38,286 bases of DNA from Leptolyngbya sp. FACHB-321 (GCF_014695975.1 NZ_JACJPI010000054.1:1-38286); one strand, 5' to 3'; shown: positions 26,212-34,912, numbered from the stretch's first letter. Translations and numbers: made by a program. Notes: generated from the letters alone by a model not told the origin.

Positions 26212-26260
26212 GTGCCGGGTTTTTCGATGCTTCATTGGATTTAGAAGAGAGGCGATCACG
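26212..26260 (+). repeat. Right copy of diverged direct repeat
   Basis: This is the partner of 25478-25526 (about 75% identity, same orientation). It lies beyond the 5' end of the antitoxin gene and before the AT-rich CAP-domain gene, so it is not coding sequence of either. Confidence 0.5.
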
Positions 26261-26387
26261 TTAACTGTACTTTTGAACACACAAGCTGAAAGACATCAGT
26301 TTTATTAAATCTTTGTACAACTAACCTAGGCACTAATTTTCTCTAAAGTTTTAAGCAATTGTTTAAGTCTGAAAGGTAGAGAAGGAA

Positions 26388-26426
26388 ATGTATATAAACA
26401 GTACTTTAACATCACTATGCCGTTAG
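26388..26426 (+). CDS. Possible 12-codon upstream frame overlapping the CAP gene start
   Basis: ATG 26388, preceded by AGAAGGAA, reads MYINSTLTSLCR and stops at 26424-26426, overlapping the first ten bases of the next gene. The CAP-gene ATG itself (26417) lacks a ribosome site, so translational coupling is possible. It is too short to judge by composition. Confidence 0.25.
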   Translation: MYINSTLTSLCR

Positions 26427-27925
26427 ATTTGTTTGACCCGAGCTTCTACCGATCTGCCAATGCTGATTTGAGAGGCTTCAGTGATGCTCAAGCTTTATCT
26501 CATTTCCAAACACATGGGCTCAATGAAGGTCGTCAATTTTCTCCATTTATTGATCTGAATTTCTATCGCTCAAGCAACAGTGATCTCGCAAGATTTAGCA
26601 ATCAACAAGCTTTTAACCATTTGCGAGATTATGGCATATCAGAAGCGCGTACTTTTTCGCAATTTGCCAGCCTGAATTTCTACAGGTTTGCAAATAATGA
26701 TGTAGCTAGCTATAGCAATCAGCAACTCTTTGAACATTTGCGCTCATACGGAGCTGACGAAGGTCGTCTCTTTTCGCAATCTTTCGATTCAAACTTTTAC
26801 TTGGCTAGCCACCCTGATGTAGCCCAAGTATATGGGGGTAGTAGAAAAGGTGCGTTATTTCATTTTGAGTTAAACGGTTTTTGGGAAGGACGGCAGTCTT
26901 CCCTCAATTTTAACGTGAACTATTATCGAGCGGCTAACTCAGATTTGGCAGTCGCTAATCTAAACAACAAACAGCTTTTAGAGCACTTCCAGAGATTTGG
27001 TATTAATGAGGGGCGCTTAACATCTGAAGCCTTCAATGTCAAAGCTTATCTTTCTCACAATTCGGATTTAGCCTCAACTGGCATGAACTATAGACAGGCG
27101 ACTGATCATTTCATTCGTTTCGGTCGGTGGGAAAATCGTCAAGCCAGCCAATTTATTAATAGCGATTATGCTCGTAATACTTTTGATTCAGCACGCGATG
27201 TTTTTTTTGATAATAATTCTGTTGTCTTTCGAGACTCCATTCAAAATTCAGATCCTAATGACTTCTATAGATTCAACTTGTCAACGCAGCGAGGTAGTTC
27301 TTTTCGGCTCCAACTGAATGGCCTCACATCGAACTTAAATGTTGAGTTGTACAATAGTAATAGGCAGTTAATTCTTCAATCTTCTAATGCTGGTACTACC
27401 GGTGAGTTGTTAGCTAAAAACCTAGCTGCCGGAACTTATTACATTAAAGTTTATCAGGCTGGAACAGGTTCAGCTTCTAACTATAACTTAAATATATCAT
27501 CTGCTCCTTTATCAACTGGCAATTATTTTGCAGACAAAGTTGTAGACCTTACCAACGTCCAACGCGTTCAATTTGGCTTAACTCCCCTCCTGCTACAACT
27601 GCAATTAACCTCGGCTGCACAAACTCATAGCCAGAATATGGCATTGTCTGACTTCTTTAGTCATACAGGGGCGGATGGTTCGTCAGCCAGCAGCAGAGCA
27701 CAAACAGCAGGTTATTCCTCATCCTACGTTGGGGAAAATATTGCAGCAGGTTATATTACGCCTGAAGAGGTAATACAAGGGTGGATGAATAGCTCAGGGC
27801 ACCGTGCAAATATCCTTAATATGAGCTACCAAGAAATTGGGGTTGGCTATTACTACCTTGCTAACGATGGTGGGCAAGTGAATTATAAACATTACTGGAC
27901 TCAGGGTTTCGGTGCAATTTTCTAA
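26417..27925 (+). CDS. Repeat/PPC/CAP-domain protein, AT-rich
   Basis: This 502-residue protein has three parts. The first (about 1-245) is six repeats of roughly 40 residues of the type FDPSFYRSANADLRGFSDAQ followed by ALSHFQTHGLNEGR, a repeat found in cyanobacterial surface proteins. The second (about 255-358) is a pre-peptidase C-terminal-like domain (DPNDFYRFNL, LNVELYNSNRQLI, LAAGTYYIKVYQ). The third (about 370-502) is a CAP/SCP-PR1 domain (TNVQRVQFGL, AAQTHSQNMALSDFFSHTG, VGENIAAGY, GHRANILNMSYQEIGVGYYY). No signal peptide is visible, so type I or another secretion route is inferred. One counted line (26581-26640) is 37% GC against 53% in a counted neighbour line (28321-28380), and no HIP1 site occurs within it. 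Confidence 0.78.
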   Translation: MPLDLFDPSFYRSANADLRGFSDAQALSHFQTHGLNEGRQFSPFIDLNFYRSSNSDLARFSNQQAFNHLRDYGISEARTFSQFASLNFYRFANNDVASYSNQQLFEHLRSYGADEGRLFSQSFDSNFYLASHPDVAQVYGGSRKGALFHFELNGFWEGRQSSLNFNVNYYRAANSDLAVANLNNKQLLEHFQRFGINEGRLTSEAFNVKAYLSHNSDLASTGMNYRQATDHFIRFGRWENRQASQFINSDYARNTFDSARDVFFDNNSVVFRDSIQNSDPNDFYRFNLSTQRGSSFRLQLNGLTSNLNVELYNSNRQLILQSSNAGTTGELLAKNLAAGTYYIKVYQAGTGSASNYNLNISSAPLSTGNYFADKVVDLTNVQRVQFGLTPLLLQLQLTSAAQTHSQNMALSDFFSHTGADGSSASSRAQTAGYSSSYVGENIAAGYITPEEVIQGWMNSSGHRANILNMSYQEIGVGYYYLANDGGQVNYKHYWTQGFGAIF

Positions 27926-28026
27926 AGCAAATAGGTTTCCTCTCACACTGCTAGTTGTGAGCTTTAACCAGAATAAGGAATAACCTTAAGAACGCTTTTG
28001 TCAATTCTCGATGAGAAGAGGCTTTC

Positions 28027-29946
28027 CTAACCGACTGAGAGACCGCGTTGGGTTTGTCGATCGCGTATCCGTTCCAAACTACTCACTGGAATGGCAGAAA
28101 TGAGTTGGCGTGTGTAGTCTTTTTGGGGTGTGCGATAGATGCTTTCGGAGGGACCAATTTCTTCGATTTCGCCTTTGTTCATGACCATAATGCGATCGCT
28201 CATGAACTTCACCACGCTCAGATCATGAGAGATGAAAATGTAGGTGAGGTTGAACTCGCCTTGTAGCTCTTTCAGTAAGTTCAAAACTTGCGCCTGCACC
28301 GAAACATCCAGTGCCGAAACGGATTCGTCGCAAATGATGAATTTGGGGTTAAGGGCGAGCGATCGGGCGATGCAAATCCGCTGACGTTGCCCACCCGAAA
28401 ACTCGTGCGGATAGCGGTTTAAGGCATCAGCATTTAAGCCCACTCGTTCTAGTAAATAGACAGCGCGTTTCTGCTGCTCCTGCCGTGCCTTGGGTTTGGC
28501 GTGAATTTGCATCGGTTCCATCACCGCTTTGCCGACTGTCATGCGAGCATCCAGCGAACCAAAGGGATTCTGGAAGATAATCTGCATTTCTCGCCGCAGC
28601 CGTCGCATCTCGTTTGGCACAAGGGCAGTCACTTCTTGATTTTCAAACCGTACCGTGCCGCTAGCAGGCTTGATGAGTTGCAAGATGGCGCGTGCCAGCG
28701 TCGATTTGCCACAACCAGATTCGCCCACCAATCCCAGCGTTTCACCGGGATAGACATCAAAGGAGACATCCTTCACTGCCACAAAGTAGCGTTTGGTTTG
28801 CCCAAAGGCACCGCGCACGGGAAACTGTACACGCAGGTTTTGAACAGACAGTAATGGGGTTGCTTGCTGGAGTAAGGCTAGGCGCTGGTCGAGTTCGTCC
28901 TGGCTGACCTCGCGTGCGAGATGAAGTGCTCGAGCGACATCCGTTTCGCGTTCTTCAATCAGCAGTTCGCCTGATGGTGAGGTGCTGACCTGCATAAAGT
29001 CTGAGACTGTGGGTAAAAGATTGAGGCGGCGATCGAGCCGAGGGCGGCAGGTCAGTAAGCCTTTCGTATAGGGATGCTGCGGGTTTGAGTAGATCTGCAA
29101 AACGGGACCCGCTTCGACAATTTTGCCCTGATACATAACAGCAACATCATCAGCAATTTCGGCAATTAGCCCCAGGTCATGGGTGATGAACATCATGGAC
29201 ATACCGCGTCGATCGCGCAAGTCCCGCAGCAGATCCAAAATCGTTGCCTGCACGGTAACATCCAGTGCGGTAGTCGGTTCATCAGCAATCAGCAACGCAG
29301 GGTCACAGGCGATCGCCATAGCAATCATCACCCGCTGCATTTGCCCACCTGATAGCTCATGGGGATAGCGGTTGAGAAAGGCTGCCTTTTGGCGAAACAC
29401 CTGCTGCTCAACCTCTGAAGCAGGCGGCAACGGCACAGTCGGATTATTGCGCTGGAGGTCTTCCACATAGCGCTGTTTCATCACCCCATCGTCTGGCAGC
29501 AGGCGCACTTCCTGAAGGCGGGCGATCGCTTCGCGTTCGGCTTCTTTCTGCGTTATTCGTTTGTGCAGACGGATTGCTTCCACAAGCTGAAATCCGATCG
29601 TATAAACCGGATTCAGCGAACTCATGGGTTCCTGAAAAATCATCGAGATTTCGCCGCCGCGGTAGTCTTCAAGCTGGCGACTGGGGATTTTGGCAAGGTC
29701 GATCGCCTGCGCCCCCCTCTCAGCACCCCAAAACAAAATTTCGCCCTTCGTTACTTTGCCAGGAGACGGCACTAAGCCCATCACCGCCAGCGATGTCACC
29801 GATTTTCCTGAACCCGATTCGCCTACAATCCCCAGCGTTTGCCCTCGTTTCACTTCAAACGAGATGCTATCCACTGCCTTGAGCAATCGTCCATCCGGCT
29901 GAAACTGAACTTCAAGGTTGTTGACTTGCAGGACTGTGTCGCTCAT
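28027..29946 (-). CDS. Oligopeptide/dipeptide-type ABC transporter, two fused ATPase domains
   Basis: This 639-residue protein joins two nucleotide-binding domains of the DppD/DppF (OppD/OppF) type in one chain, as in GsiA and YejF. Domain 1 (about 1-330) has Walker A GESGSGKS (42-49), signature LSGGQMQRV, Walker B LLIADEPTTALD, and the oligopeptide-transporter C-terminal motif NPQHPYTKGLL. Domain 2 (about 365-639) has GESGCGKS, FSGGQRQRICIARSL and FIICDESVSALD. It would energise import of peptides or similar solutes through separately encoded permeases, which are not in the window. It lies downstream of the asparaginase on the same strand. Confidence 0.92.
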   Translation of the reverse strand: MSDTVLQVNNLEVQFQPDGRLLKAVDSISFEVKRGQTLGIVGESGSGKSVTSLAVMGLVPSPGKVTKGEILFWGAERGAQAIDLAKIPSRQLEDYRGGEISMIFQEPMSSLNPVYTIGFQLVEAIRLHKRITQKEAEREAIARLQEVRLLPDDGVMKQRYVEDLQRNNPTVPLPPASEVEQQVFRQKAAFLNRYPHELSGGQMQRVMIAMAIACDPALLIADEPTTALDVTVQATILDLLRDLRDRRGMSMMFITHDLGLIAEIADDVAVMYQGKIVEAGPVLQIYSNPQHPYTKGLLTCRPRLDRRLNLLPTVSDFMQVSTSPSGELLIEERETDVARALHLAREVSQDELDQRLALLQQATPLLSVQNLRVQFPVRGAFGQTKRYFVAVKDVSFDVYPGETLGLVGESGCGKSTLARAILQLIKPASGTVRFENQEVTALVPNEMRRLRREMQIIFQNPFGSLDARMTVGKAVMEPMQIHAKPKARQEQQKRAVYLLERVGLNADALNRYPHEFSGGQRQRICIARSLALNPKFIICDESVSALDVSVQAQVLNLLKELQGEFNLTYIFISHDLSVVKFMSDRIMVMNKGEIEEIGPSESIYRTPQKDYTRQLISAIPVSSLERIRDRQTQRGLSVG

Positions 29947-30050
29947 GAGGTACCGCGAGAACTTTCCTGGATTTTAACAGCCTCTCTGGATCGATTGTGT
30001 TTAGTGACACAGGATTCAGTGTTAACTCGCTCAGTACATCTTGCTTATGC

Positions 30051-31004
30051 TTACAGCATCGACAGTTCGCCTGCGACTTCAAGCCGGGTCACGCTGCTCA
30101 TCGTCATAAAGCTTTCTGAAAGCGTTTCTGACACCGAAGGACTGATCCAGCCCATTTGCTTCAGCAGGTGAATCGCGACGGCGTATTTCGCCCGTTTTGC
30201 ACCGTCCATCACTTTGATAGCTAACCCCATACCTTCACCCAAGCGCCCGATGCACTGAATACCTTCTGCTCCAGCTTTACTGACGAGTTCGCCTTCAGTC
30301 AGGCGCATCAGTTCGGTATCAAATTCGCCCTCGCCTGCCACCATGGCTGGATGGTGGGTCATTGCTCGCACAATCCGTTCCATGTCCAAACTTTCACCTG
30401 AAGCAAGACGGGCATAAAGTGAGGCAATCTGCCCTAGCTGCATAAAGTAGGTCGGGGCACCGCAGTCATCACGAGCGCTGATAAACTCTTCGGCAGGCAT
30501 GCGGAGCTGCTCGGCAACTTTTTGCAAAATCAATTGCTGCACTGGGTGGCTGCGCTGAAGGTAGCTGCTGAGCGGAAAATTTCGCTGTTGGCACACGGCA
30601 AGCATACCAGCGTGTTTACCAGAACAGTTATATTCCAAGCGGCTACGCTTCCCAGTCGGTACAGGGCACTGGAGCACAGTTGGGTCAACATCTGCACGCC
30701 AGAGAATGTTGAATGCCTGACGCACCTGCTCGATCGTTCCCTTGTGTGAACTACAGATAATTGCCAGGTCGCGATCGGTCAATCCATAGCGCTCCAGTGT
30801 ACCTGTCGTCGTTACGGCTAATGCCTGAAAGGGCTTTAAGGCAGAGCGCACGAAGGTTGCGGTCTCTGCACTTCCAGCCACCAGCAAATTTCGCCCTCGG
30901 TTGTCACAAATGACTGCCTGGACGAAATGCCTGGATTCGATAATACCTTCGCGCAGTAAGCGGACTTCCAGCTCTGCGGCTTGTGTGCGTCTTCCCCTAG
31001 TCAT
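30051..31004 (-). CDS. L-asparaginase (Rhizobium/type II-like family, PF06089)
   Basis: This 317-residue protein belongs to the asparaginase family unrelated to the E. coli enzymes: SALKPFQALAVTTTG (SxxK-like SALK), IICSSHKGTIEQVRQ, the block EYNCSGKHAGMLAVCQQRNF, RDDCGAPTYFMQLGQIA and MVAGEGEFDTELM. It hydrolyses asparagine to aspartate and ammonia. Cys and Lys residues in SGKHAGM and DDCGAP probably take part in zinc binding and catalysis, as in the rhizobial enzyme. The C-terminus looks complete. It lies between the CGLD27 gene and the ABC ATPase, all on the minus strand with gaps of about 100-130 bases. Confidence 0.88.
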   Translation of the reverse strand: MTRGRRTQAAELEVRLLREGIIESRHFVQAVICDNRGRNLLVAGSAETATFVRSALKPFQALAVTTTGTLERYGLTDRDLAIICSSHKGTIEQVRQAFNILWRADVDPTVLQCPVPTGKRSRLEYNCSGKHAGMLAVCQQRNFPLSSYLQRSHPVQQLILQKVAEQLRMPAEEFISARDDCGAPTYFMQLGQIASLYARLASGESLDMERIVRAMTHHPAMVAGEGEFDTELMRLTEGELVSKAGAEGIQCIGRLGEGMGLAIKVMDGAKRAKYAVAIHLLKQMGWISPSVSETLSESFMTMSSVTRLEVAGELSML

Positions 31005-31132
31005 GCGTACGACTCTAACATTTGAAGGGGACGAAGGGCGGAAAAGTTTTGAGTTTCAGGTGTGAAGTGAGGAGGAAAGGTTAAGGGATAAAGTATAAAA
31101 ATTTAGCCTTCAGCTTTTAGCTTTCGCCGTTT

Positions 31133-31630
31133 TTACAGCACATTCCATATTCCCCAGCCTGCCAGTAGCCCGATCGCCAAGACACCAAAAGTTCGTGTGA
31201 GGCGTTTGAGAACGGGTTGAATCTGGTAAGTGACCACTAGTTGATCTTGAGCGAGCATTGCTGGCGGCTTTGCCCACAGTTGACCGTCATACCAACCCGA
31301 TTCTTCATAAAAAATGGTGGCGGCAGACAAACGCGATTGAATGTATGTCCAGCCTAAATACAGGCGTAAAAGCACCAGCGAAAGGCAGAGGGCAGCGCCT
31401 GCTGTACCAGCGAGGGCAAACTGAGCCGGATGTTTGGCGATCGGGAAGCTAGCGGCAGCGATCGGTCCAGCAAGTAGCCAACTCCAGCCCCAAATCCAGA
31501 GCAGCTTGCGAATGTATTGCGGTAACCCAAGTGCTGACCACCGAAAAAACCAAGATTCTTTTAACTCCTGGTACTCGTTTAACGGTTGCTGCTCGAAGGG
31601 AACCGGGCAGGGAGAGACAGAAGACTTCAT
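31133..31630 (-). CDS. CGLD27/DUF1230 membrane protein
   Basis: I start this at ATG 31630 (MKSSVSPCPVPFEQQPLNEY), which gives 165 residues and the usual family N-terminus with the conserved CPVPxEQxPxNEY; a start 12 codons upstream is less likely. Two central membrane segments (about 40-62 and 69-92) follow SWFFRWSALGLPQYIRKLLW. A region with FYEESGWYDGQLWAKP precedes a third hydrophobic segment at the C-terminus. CGLD27 proteins are conserved in cyanobacteria, green algae, plants and diatoms and have been connected with plastid iron status; the molecular role is unknown. Confidence 0.88.
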   Translation of the reverse strand: MKSSVSPCPVPFEQQPLNEYQELKESWFFRWSALGLPQYIRKLLWIWGWSWLLAGPIAAASFPIAKHPAQFALAGTAGAALCLSLVLLRLYLGWTYIQSRLSAATIFYEESGWYDGQLWAKPPAMLAQDQLVVTYQIQPVLKRLTRTFGVLAIGLLAGWGIWNVL

Positions 31631-31864
31631 GACTACGCCATCCGGTAGCAAGCTGGCACACTTCACACTATAAACGACTTAAGCCAGATGAACGAGTGGC
31701 AAGCGATGACTACTTTGCTTAGGGCTTGCGTAGGCACCATTACTCTGCGCTATTTGAGGCAGGACTGCACTGCTCGTTCTATTTAATTTGAGCGATCGTG
31801 GCGGCGGTACGGGCGGAAACAGAGCGAGGGCTGCAAAGGTGGGATGCACTCTTGATAGCTCAAC

Positions 31865-31897
31865 AAAAAAGATGGCTGGTTTAGTTAAAACCAGCCA
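31865..31897 (-). terminator. Strong Rho-independent terminator of the small gene 31930-32148
   Basis: TGGCTGGTTT (31873-31882), a 5-base loop and AAACCAGCCA (31888-31897) form a perfect 10-bp stem. On the minus strand it is followed after two bases by TTTTTT (31870-31865). It lies 32 bases past the stop of the small minus-strand gene and is the cleanest terminator in the window. Confidence 0.85.
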
Positions 31898-31929
31898 CCT
31901 GACACGCCTATTCACTGTCAGTGCTCCAA

Positions 31930-32148
31930 CTAAATGGACTGAACCATGTCCCTATCAAGGTCGGTTGCGATCGAGCCCTGCAAATTATCTGGATCAACGT
32001 AATGACAAACTGCATCATTCATACAGATGAATGCCCAGCCAGCGCGATCGATATTGACTAACTTATAGGATGCTTCTTGAACGAAACAGCCTCTGTGATT
32101 GCGAGTTTCTGGCTTAACTTGAATGTTATCGAGATCATCAAAAATCAT
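31930..32148 (-). CDS. Small conserved-looking protein of unknown function
   Basis: I do not recognise this 72-residue protein. It is supported as a real gene by AGGGAG eight bases before ATG 32148 and by the strong terminator just after it. It begins MIFDDLDNIQVKPETRNHRG, has three Cys (in GCFVQEA, FICMNDA and AVCHYVD), and an acidic C-terminal half. No membrane segment or signal peptide is present, so it is probably a soluble cytoplasmic protein. A second possible small frame lies just upstream on the same strand (32231-32377). Confidence 0.6.
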   Translation of the reverse strand: MIFDDLDNIQVKPETRNHRGCFVQEASYKLVNIDRAGWAFICMNDAVCHYVDPDNLQGSIATDLDRDMVQSI

Positions 32149-32187
32149 ATCTAACTCCCTAGCTCTAAAGAGCGGTAAAAAGGTTTG

Positions 32188-32205
32188 CCGAAGAGCGCGA
32201 AGCTC
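32188..32205. repeat. Small hairpin between the two minus-strand small frames
   Basis: AGAGC, loop GCGAA, GCTCT forms a short hairpin about 40-55 bases before the small gene start. The stem is only 5 bp, so it may be incidental or part of the leader. Confidence 0.25.
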
Positions 32206-32230
32206 TGTCTAATTAAGTAACTAAATACTA

Positions 32231-32377
32231 TCACTGAATTCTTAGAGCACTCATTACGTTATGTAGGTAAATATAACGAGACGTAAATTGCTGAAGGTTT
32301 TCATCGTCTAAAAACTTAATTTCTAGCATTACCTTTGCGAAGAAGTGTATCGATTCAGCTTCAACACATTCAACCAC
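32231..32377 (-). CDS. Possible 48-residue small gene or gene remnant
   Basis: A minus-strand frame from GTG 32377 to TGA 32231 reads VVECVEAESIHFFAKVMLEI, then KFLDDENLQQFTSRYIYLHN and VMSALRIQ. Its composition is protein-like (mixed helical pattern, few rare residues) and unlike shadow frames here. The frame is open upstream back to a TAG but without ATG; the start is uncertain, so it could be the 3' remnant of a longer gene. It lies 82 bases upstream of the small gene 31930-32148 in the same direction. Family not recognised. Confidence 0.35.
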   Translation of the reverse strand: MVECVEAESIHFFAKVMLEIKFLDDENLQQFTSRYIYLHNVMSALRIQ

Positions 32378-32989
32378 TTCTTTGGTTAACTTTTCTTTAC
32401 AAACCCTCTAATTTAATCAGGATGCTTCAACAGCTAGTTACACCTCCTAAAAGCCAGGAGCGGTTACTAAAGCCTGTTAACGTCACGGCTACATAGTTCT
32501 TTGAAAAGGTGAGAGGGAGCGGAAGGTGGAAAGGAAATGAGAATGAGTGATGGCATGGCTCTGGACAATTCTGTGGCAGTTCGCTTCTTTCTGAAAGAGC
32601 AGTAGAAAGAGTTAGTTCTAAGAAAAACCTACTGATCTAAGCTTGAAGGTAGCTTTCGCTAAAGCATAAGAGATGCATCACTCCTAAGACCTATCAATTG
32701 CCAAGTAGTTACCGATACGACTTGAAGTTGTTTTCTGTAGATGCAAAGTATTTAGTAAGCAGCGATCAATGCAAGATTGCCAACTAAAAGTAACCGCTTG
32801 CTTGGAACTAAGTCAGAGGGCTAAGTTGAACACTACTGAGAGACCGGGTTTCGACTGCACTCGATCCGCCGCCATAGAAGACTGAGAGCATTGAGACTTT
32901 GGCATGAGCGCTCAGTCAAATGCGAAGTCGAAAGGCATCTTAATAAAGACTTACGCCCTCCTACTTATGTGAAATTTTGCAACTTGTTC
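32378..32989. other. Gene-poor stretch between small frames and dnaG
   Basis: About 610 bases with no intact gene. A short VapC-like remnant (32537-32605, + strand) is listed separately. The remainder carries no frame or structure that I can assign. Confidence 0.45.
32537..32605 (+). pseudogene. VapC-like PIN-domain N-terminal remnant
   Basis: The frame from ATG 32537 reads MRMSDGMALDNSVAVRFFLK, then EQ and stop at 32603-32605. MSDGMALDNSVAVRF is the first strand of a PIN domain with its metal-binding Asp, and aligns with MSGAIALDTSVAVRF of the broken toxin at 25916. AAGGAA precedes the first ATG. The domain is cut off after about 20 residues; the following bases in another frame (AVERVSSKKNLLI) may be decayed continuation. 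It cannot encode a working toxin. Confidence 0.5.
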
Positions 32990-34912
32990 TTAGCTGATGA
33001 CGGGCGCTTGTACGAGGTCTTCAAAAGTGGTTTGACGTTCGCGATCGAGGTCTTGAATCCGCTGATCTTCAGCACGAATCTTTTTCTGGTAGAAGTGTCC
33101 TAAATCGGGTGCAGTCGCGCAGTCAGTCTTTTCCCAAAGGGAGATAAAATGGCGACGACGTTTTTCGCACATCACTTTTTCCATTGAGGCGACGGCAGCG
33201 CGGATGACAAGAGCCGATCTCAGCACGTTAATGTCTCCCGTTTCGTCAAGCTGAAACAGAGCGTAAATTTTGCTCATGTCGCTGGGGAAGTCGGTGCAGC
33301 GGTCTTGCAGCAGTGTCAGTAGATCCAGTGAAGGATCGGCTTCAACATCAAACCCTTCTTCTTTTAGCGCCAGAGTTTGTCGCCACAGAAAGCGGTGATG
33401 GGACAAACTGAACTCCAGATCGCGGGCTTCAAGCGCTTCAACGATCGCCGCACGGTGCAGCGGTTTATGTAGGTAAAGGCGCAGCAGTTGCGCTTCTGAT
33501 TCTTCTAATAAATCGCGTTCGCTGCTGGTTTGCCACTTTTGCGATCGCCCATGCCAACGTTCGCCGCGCACCTGAAGCCGTAAATTATCTTCTAACTGCC
33601 GCATGAGGCGACTGTTGCCCTGACTCAACAATTCAGCACATTTCTGAATGTAATGGGTACGCAGCATCGAATTTGGTAGGTTGCCCAGCAGCTTAACGAC
33701 AATCTGGACGCTGTGCTGAAACTGATCTGCCTGGTTCAGGTCTTGTCCGGCGATCGCCTGCTGAATCTGCCAGTCAAGCCAGAGAGGCGAATCATCCAAT
33801 AACTGCTGATAGTCGGCTGGCGTATTCGTTTGTAGAAACTCGTCTGGGTCTTTGCCAGTGGGAATATTGAGGATGCGAAGCTGCACCTCGCCCTGGTATG
33901 CCAGCGCTGCCACTTCGCCGATCGCCCGTTCTGCCGCCTGAGTGCCCGCGCGATCGGCATCAAAGTTAAACACAATGCGTTTGGATTCGGTGTAGCGCAA
34001 GAGTTGACGTACCTGAGCAAGGCTCAACGCTGTACCCATTGAGGCGACTACGTTAGTAATGCCTGCACTGTGGAGCGCGATGACATCAAAATAGCCTTCG
34101 ACCACCACTGCCTGGTCTTGTTTGGCGATCGCCGCCCGTGCCTTATCTAGCGCAAAGAGAATATTGCCTTTATCGAATAGCTCGGTTTCGGGTGAGTTGA
34201 GGTATTTGGGCTGCTCATCGCCCAGCGATCGTCCCCCAAAGCCCACCACTCGCCCTTGAAGATCGTGAATGGGAATCATGAGGCGATCGCGAAAGCGGTC
34301 ATAGTAACTGCCCGTTGCACCTTTGCGTGGCACAATCAGCCCTGCTCGTTCTACCAGTGCGACAGGATAGTGCTTTTGCTCCACCAGATAGCCAAACAGG
34401 GTTTCCCAACCAGCAGGCGCGTAGCCCAACTGAAACTGCTGGATCGTTGTTGCAGTCAACTTCCGTTGCTCAGTCAGGTATGCCAGGGCTGCCTTTCCCT
34501 GCGGCTGGTTCAAAGCATGCTCAAAGAATCGGGCTGTGAGCGCGAGAATTTCATGCAACTGCTCCCGCACTGAAATCTGGCGCTGTAATTCTTGCCGTTG
34601 AGCGGGTTCTAGCGTCTGCACCGAGACTTGATAGCGCTTTGCTAGATCTAGCACCACTTCGCTGAACGAGTGTTTCCCCAACTCCATCAGAAATTTGATT
34701 GCGTTTCCACCCGCACCACAACTAAAGCAGTAGTAAAACTGCTTGCTGGGGCTGACTGTAAAGCTGGGCGTTTTGTCGTCGTGAAAGGGGCACAACCCGG
34801 TAAAGTCCTTCCCTAACTTTCGCAAGACAACGTGCTCAGACACCACATCAACGATGTCTGCCCGCTGTCGGACTTGCTCGATCGTATCAGGGTGAAGACG
34901 CGGGATGTCCAT
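32990..34912 (-). CDS. dnaG: DNA primase DnaG
   Basis: DnaG makes RNA primers for replication and binds the DnaB helicase through its C-terminal domain. The 640 residues start MDIPRLHPDTIEQVRQRADI. The zinc-binding domain has Cys41, His44, Cys62 and Cys65 in LCPFHDDKTPSF and YYCFSCGAGGN. The catalytic core includes GRVVGFGGRSLGDEQPKYLN and the TOPRIM segment VVVEGYFDVIALHSAG with VFNFDADRAG and GKDPDEFL. The C-terminal helicase-interaction region (about 450-640) is less conserved. Complete and alone on its strand. Confidence 0.96.
   Translation of the reverse strand: MDIPRLHPDTIEQVRQRADIVDVVSEHVVLRKLGKDFTGLCPFHDDKTPSFTVSPSKQFYYCFSCGAGGNAIKFLMELGKHSFSEVVLDLAKRYQVSVQTLEPAQRQELQRQISVREQLHEILALTARFFEHALNQPQGKAALAYLTEQRKLTATTIQQFQLGYAPAGWETLFGYLVEQKHYPVALVERAGLIVPRKGATGSYYDRFRDRLMIPIHDLQGRVVGFGGRSLGDEQPKYLNSPETELFDKGNILFALDKARAAIAKQDQAVVVEGYFDVIALHSAGITNVVASMGTALSLAQVRQLLRYTESKRIVFNFDADRAGTQAAERAIGEVAALAYQGEVQLRILNIPTGKDPDEFLQTNTPADYQQLLDDSPLWLDWQIQQAIAGQDLNQADQFQHSVQIVVKLLGNLPNSMLRTHYIQKCAELLSQGNSRLMRQLEDNLRLQVRGERWHGRSQKWQTSSERDLLEESEAQLLRLYLHKPLHRAAIVEALEARDLEFSLSHHRFLWRQTLALKEEGFDVEADPSLDLLTLLQDRCTDFPSDMSKIYALFQLDETGDINVLRSALVIRAAVASMEKVMCEKRRRHFISLWEKTDCATAPDLGHFYQKKIRAEDQRIQDLDRERQTTFEDLVQAPVIS

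Noticed and set aside
31679-31915. 78-codon minus-strand frame
   Set aside because: It runs through the strong terminator of the small gene and has no recognisable features.
32891-33103. 70-codon + strand frame antisense to the dnaG 3' end
   Set aside because: A shadow of dnaG with no independent support.
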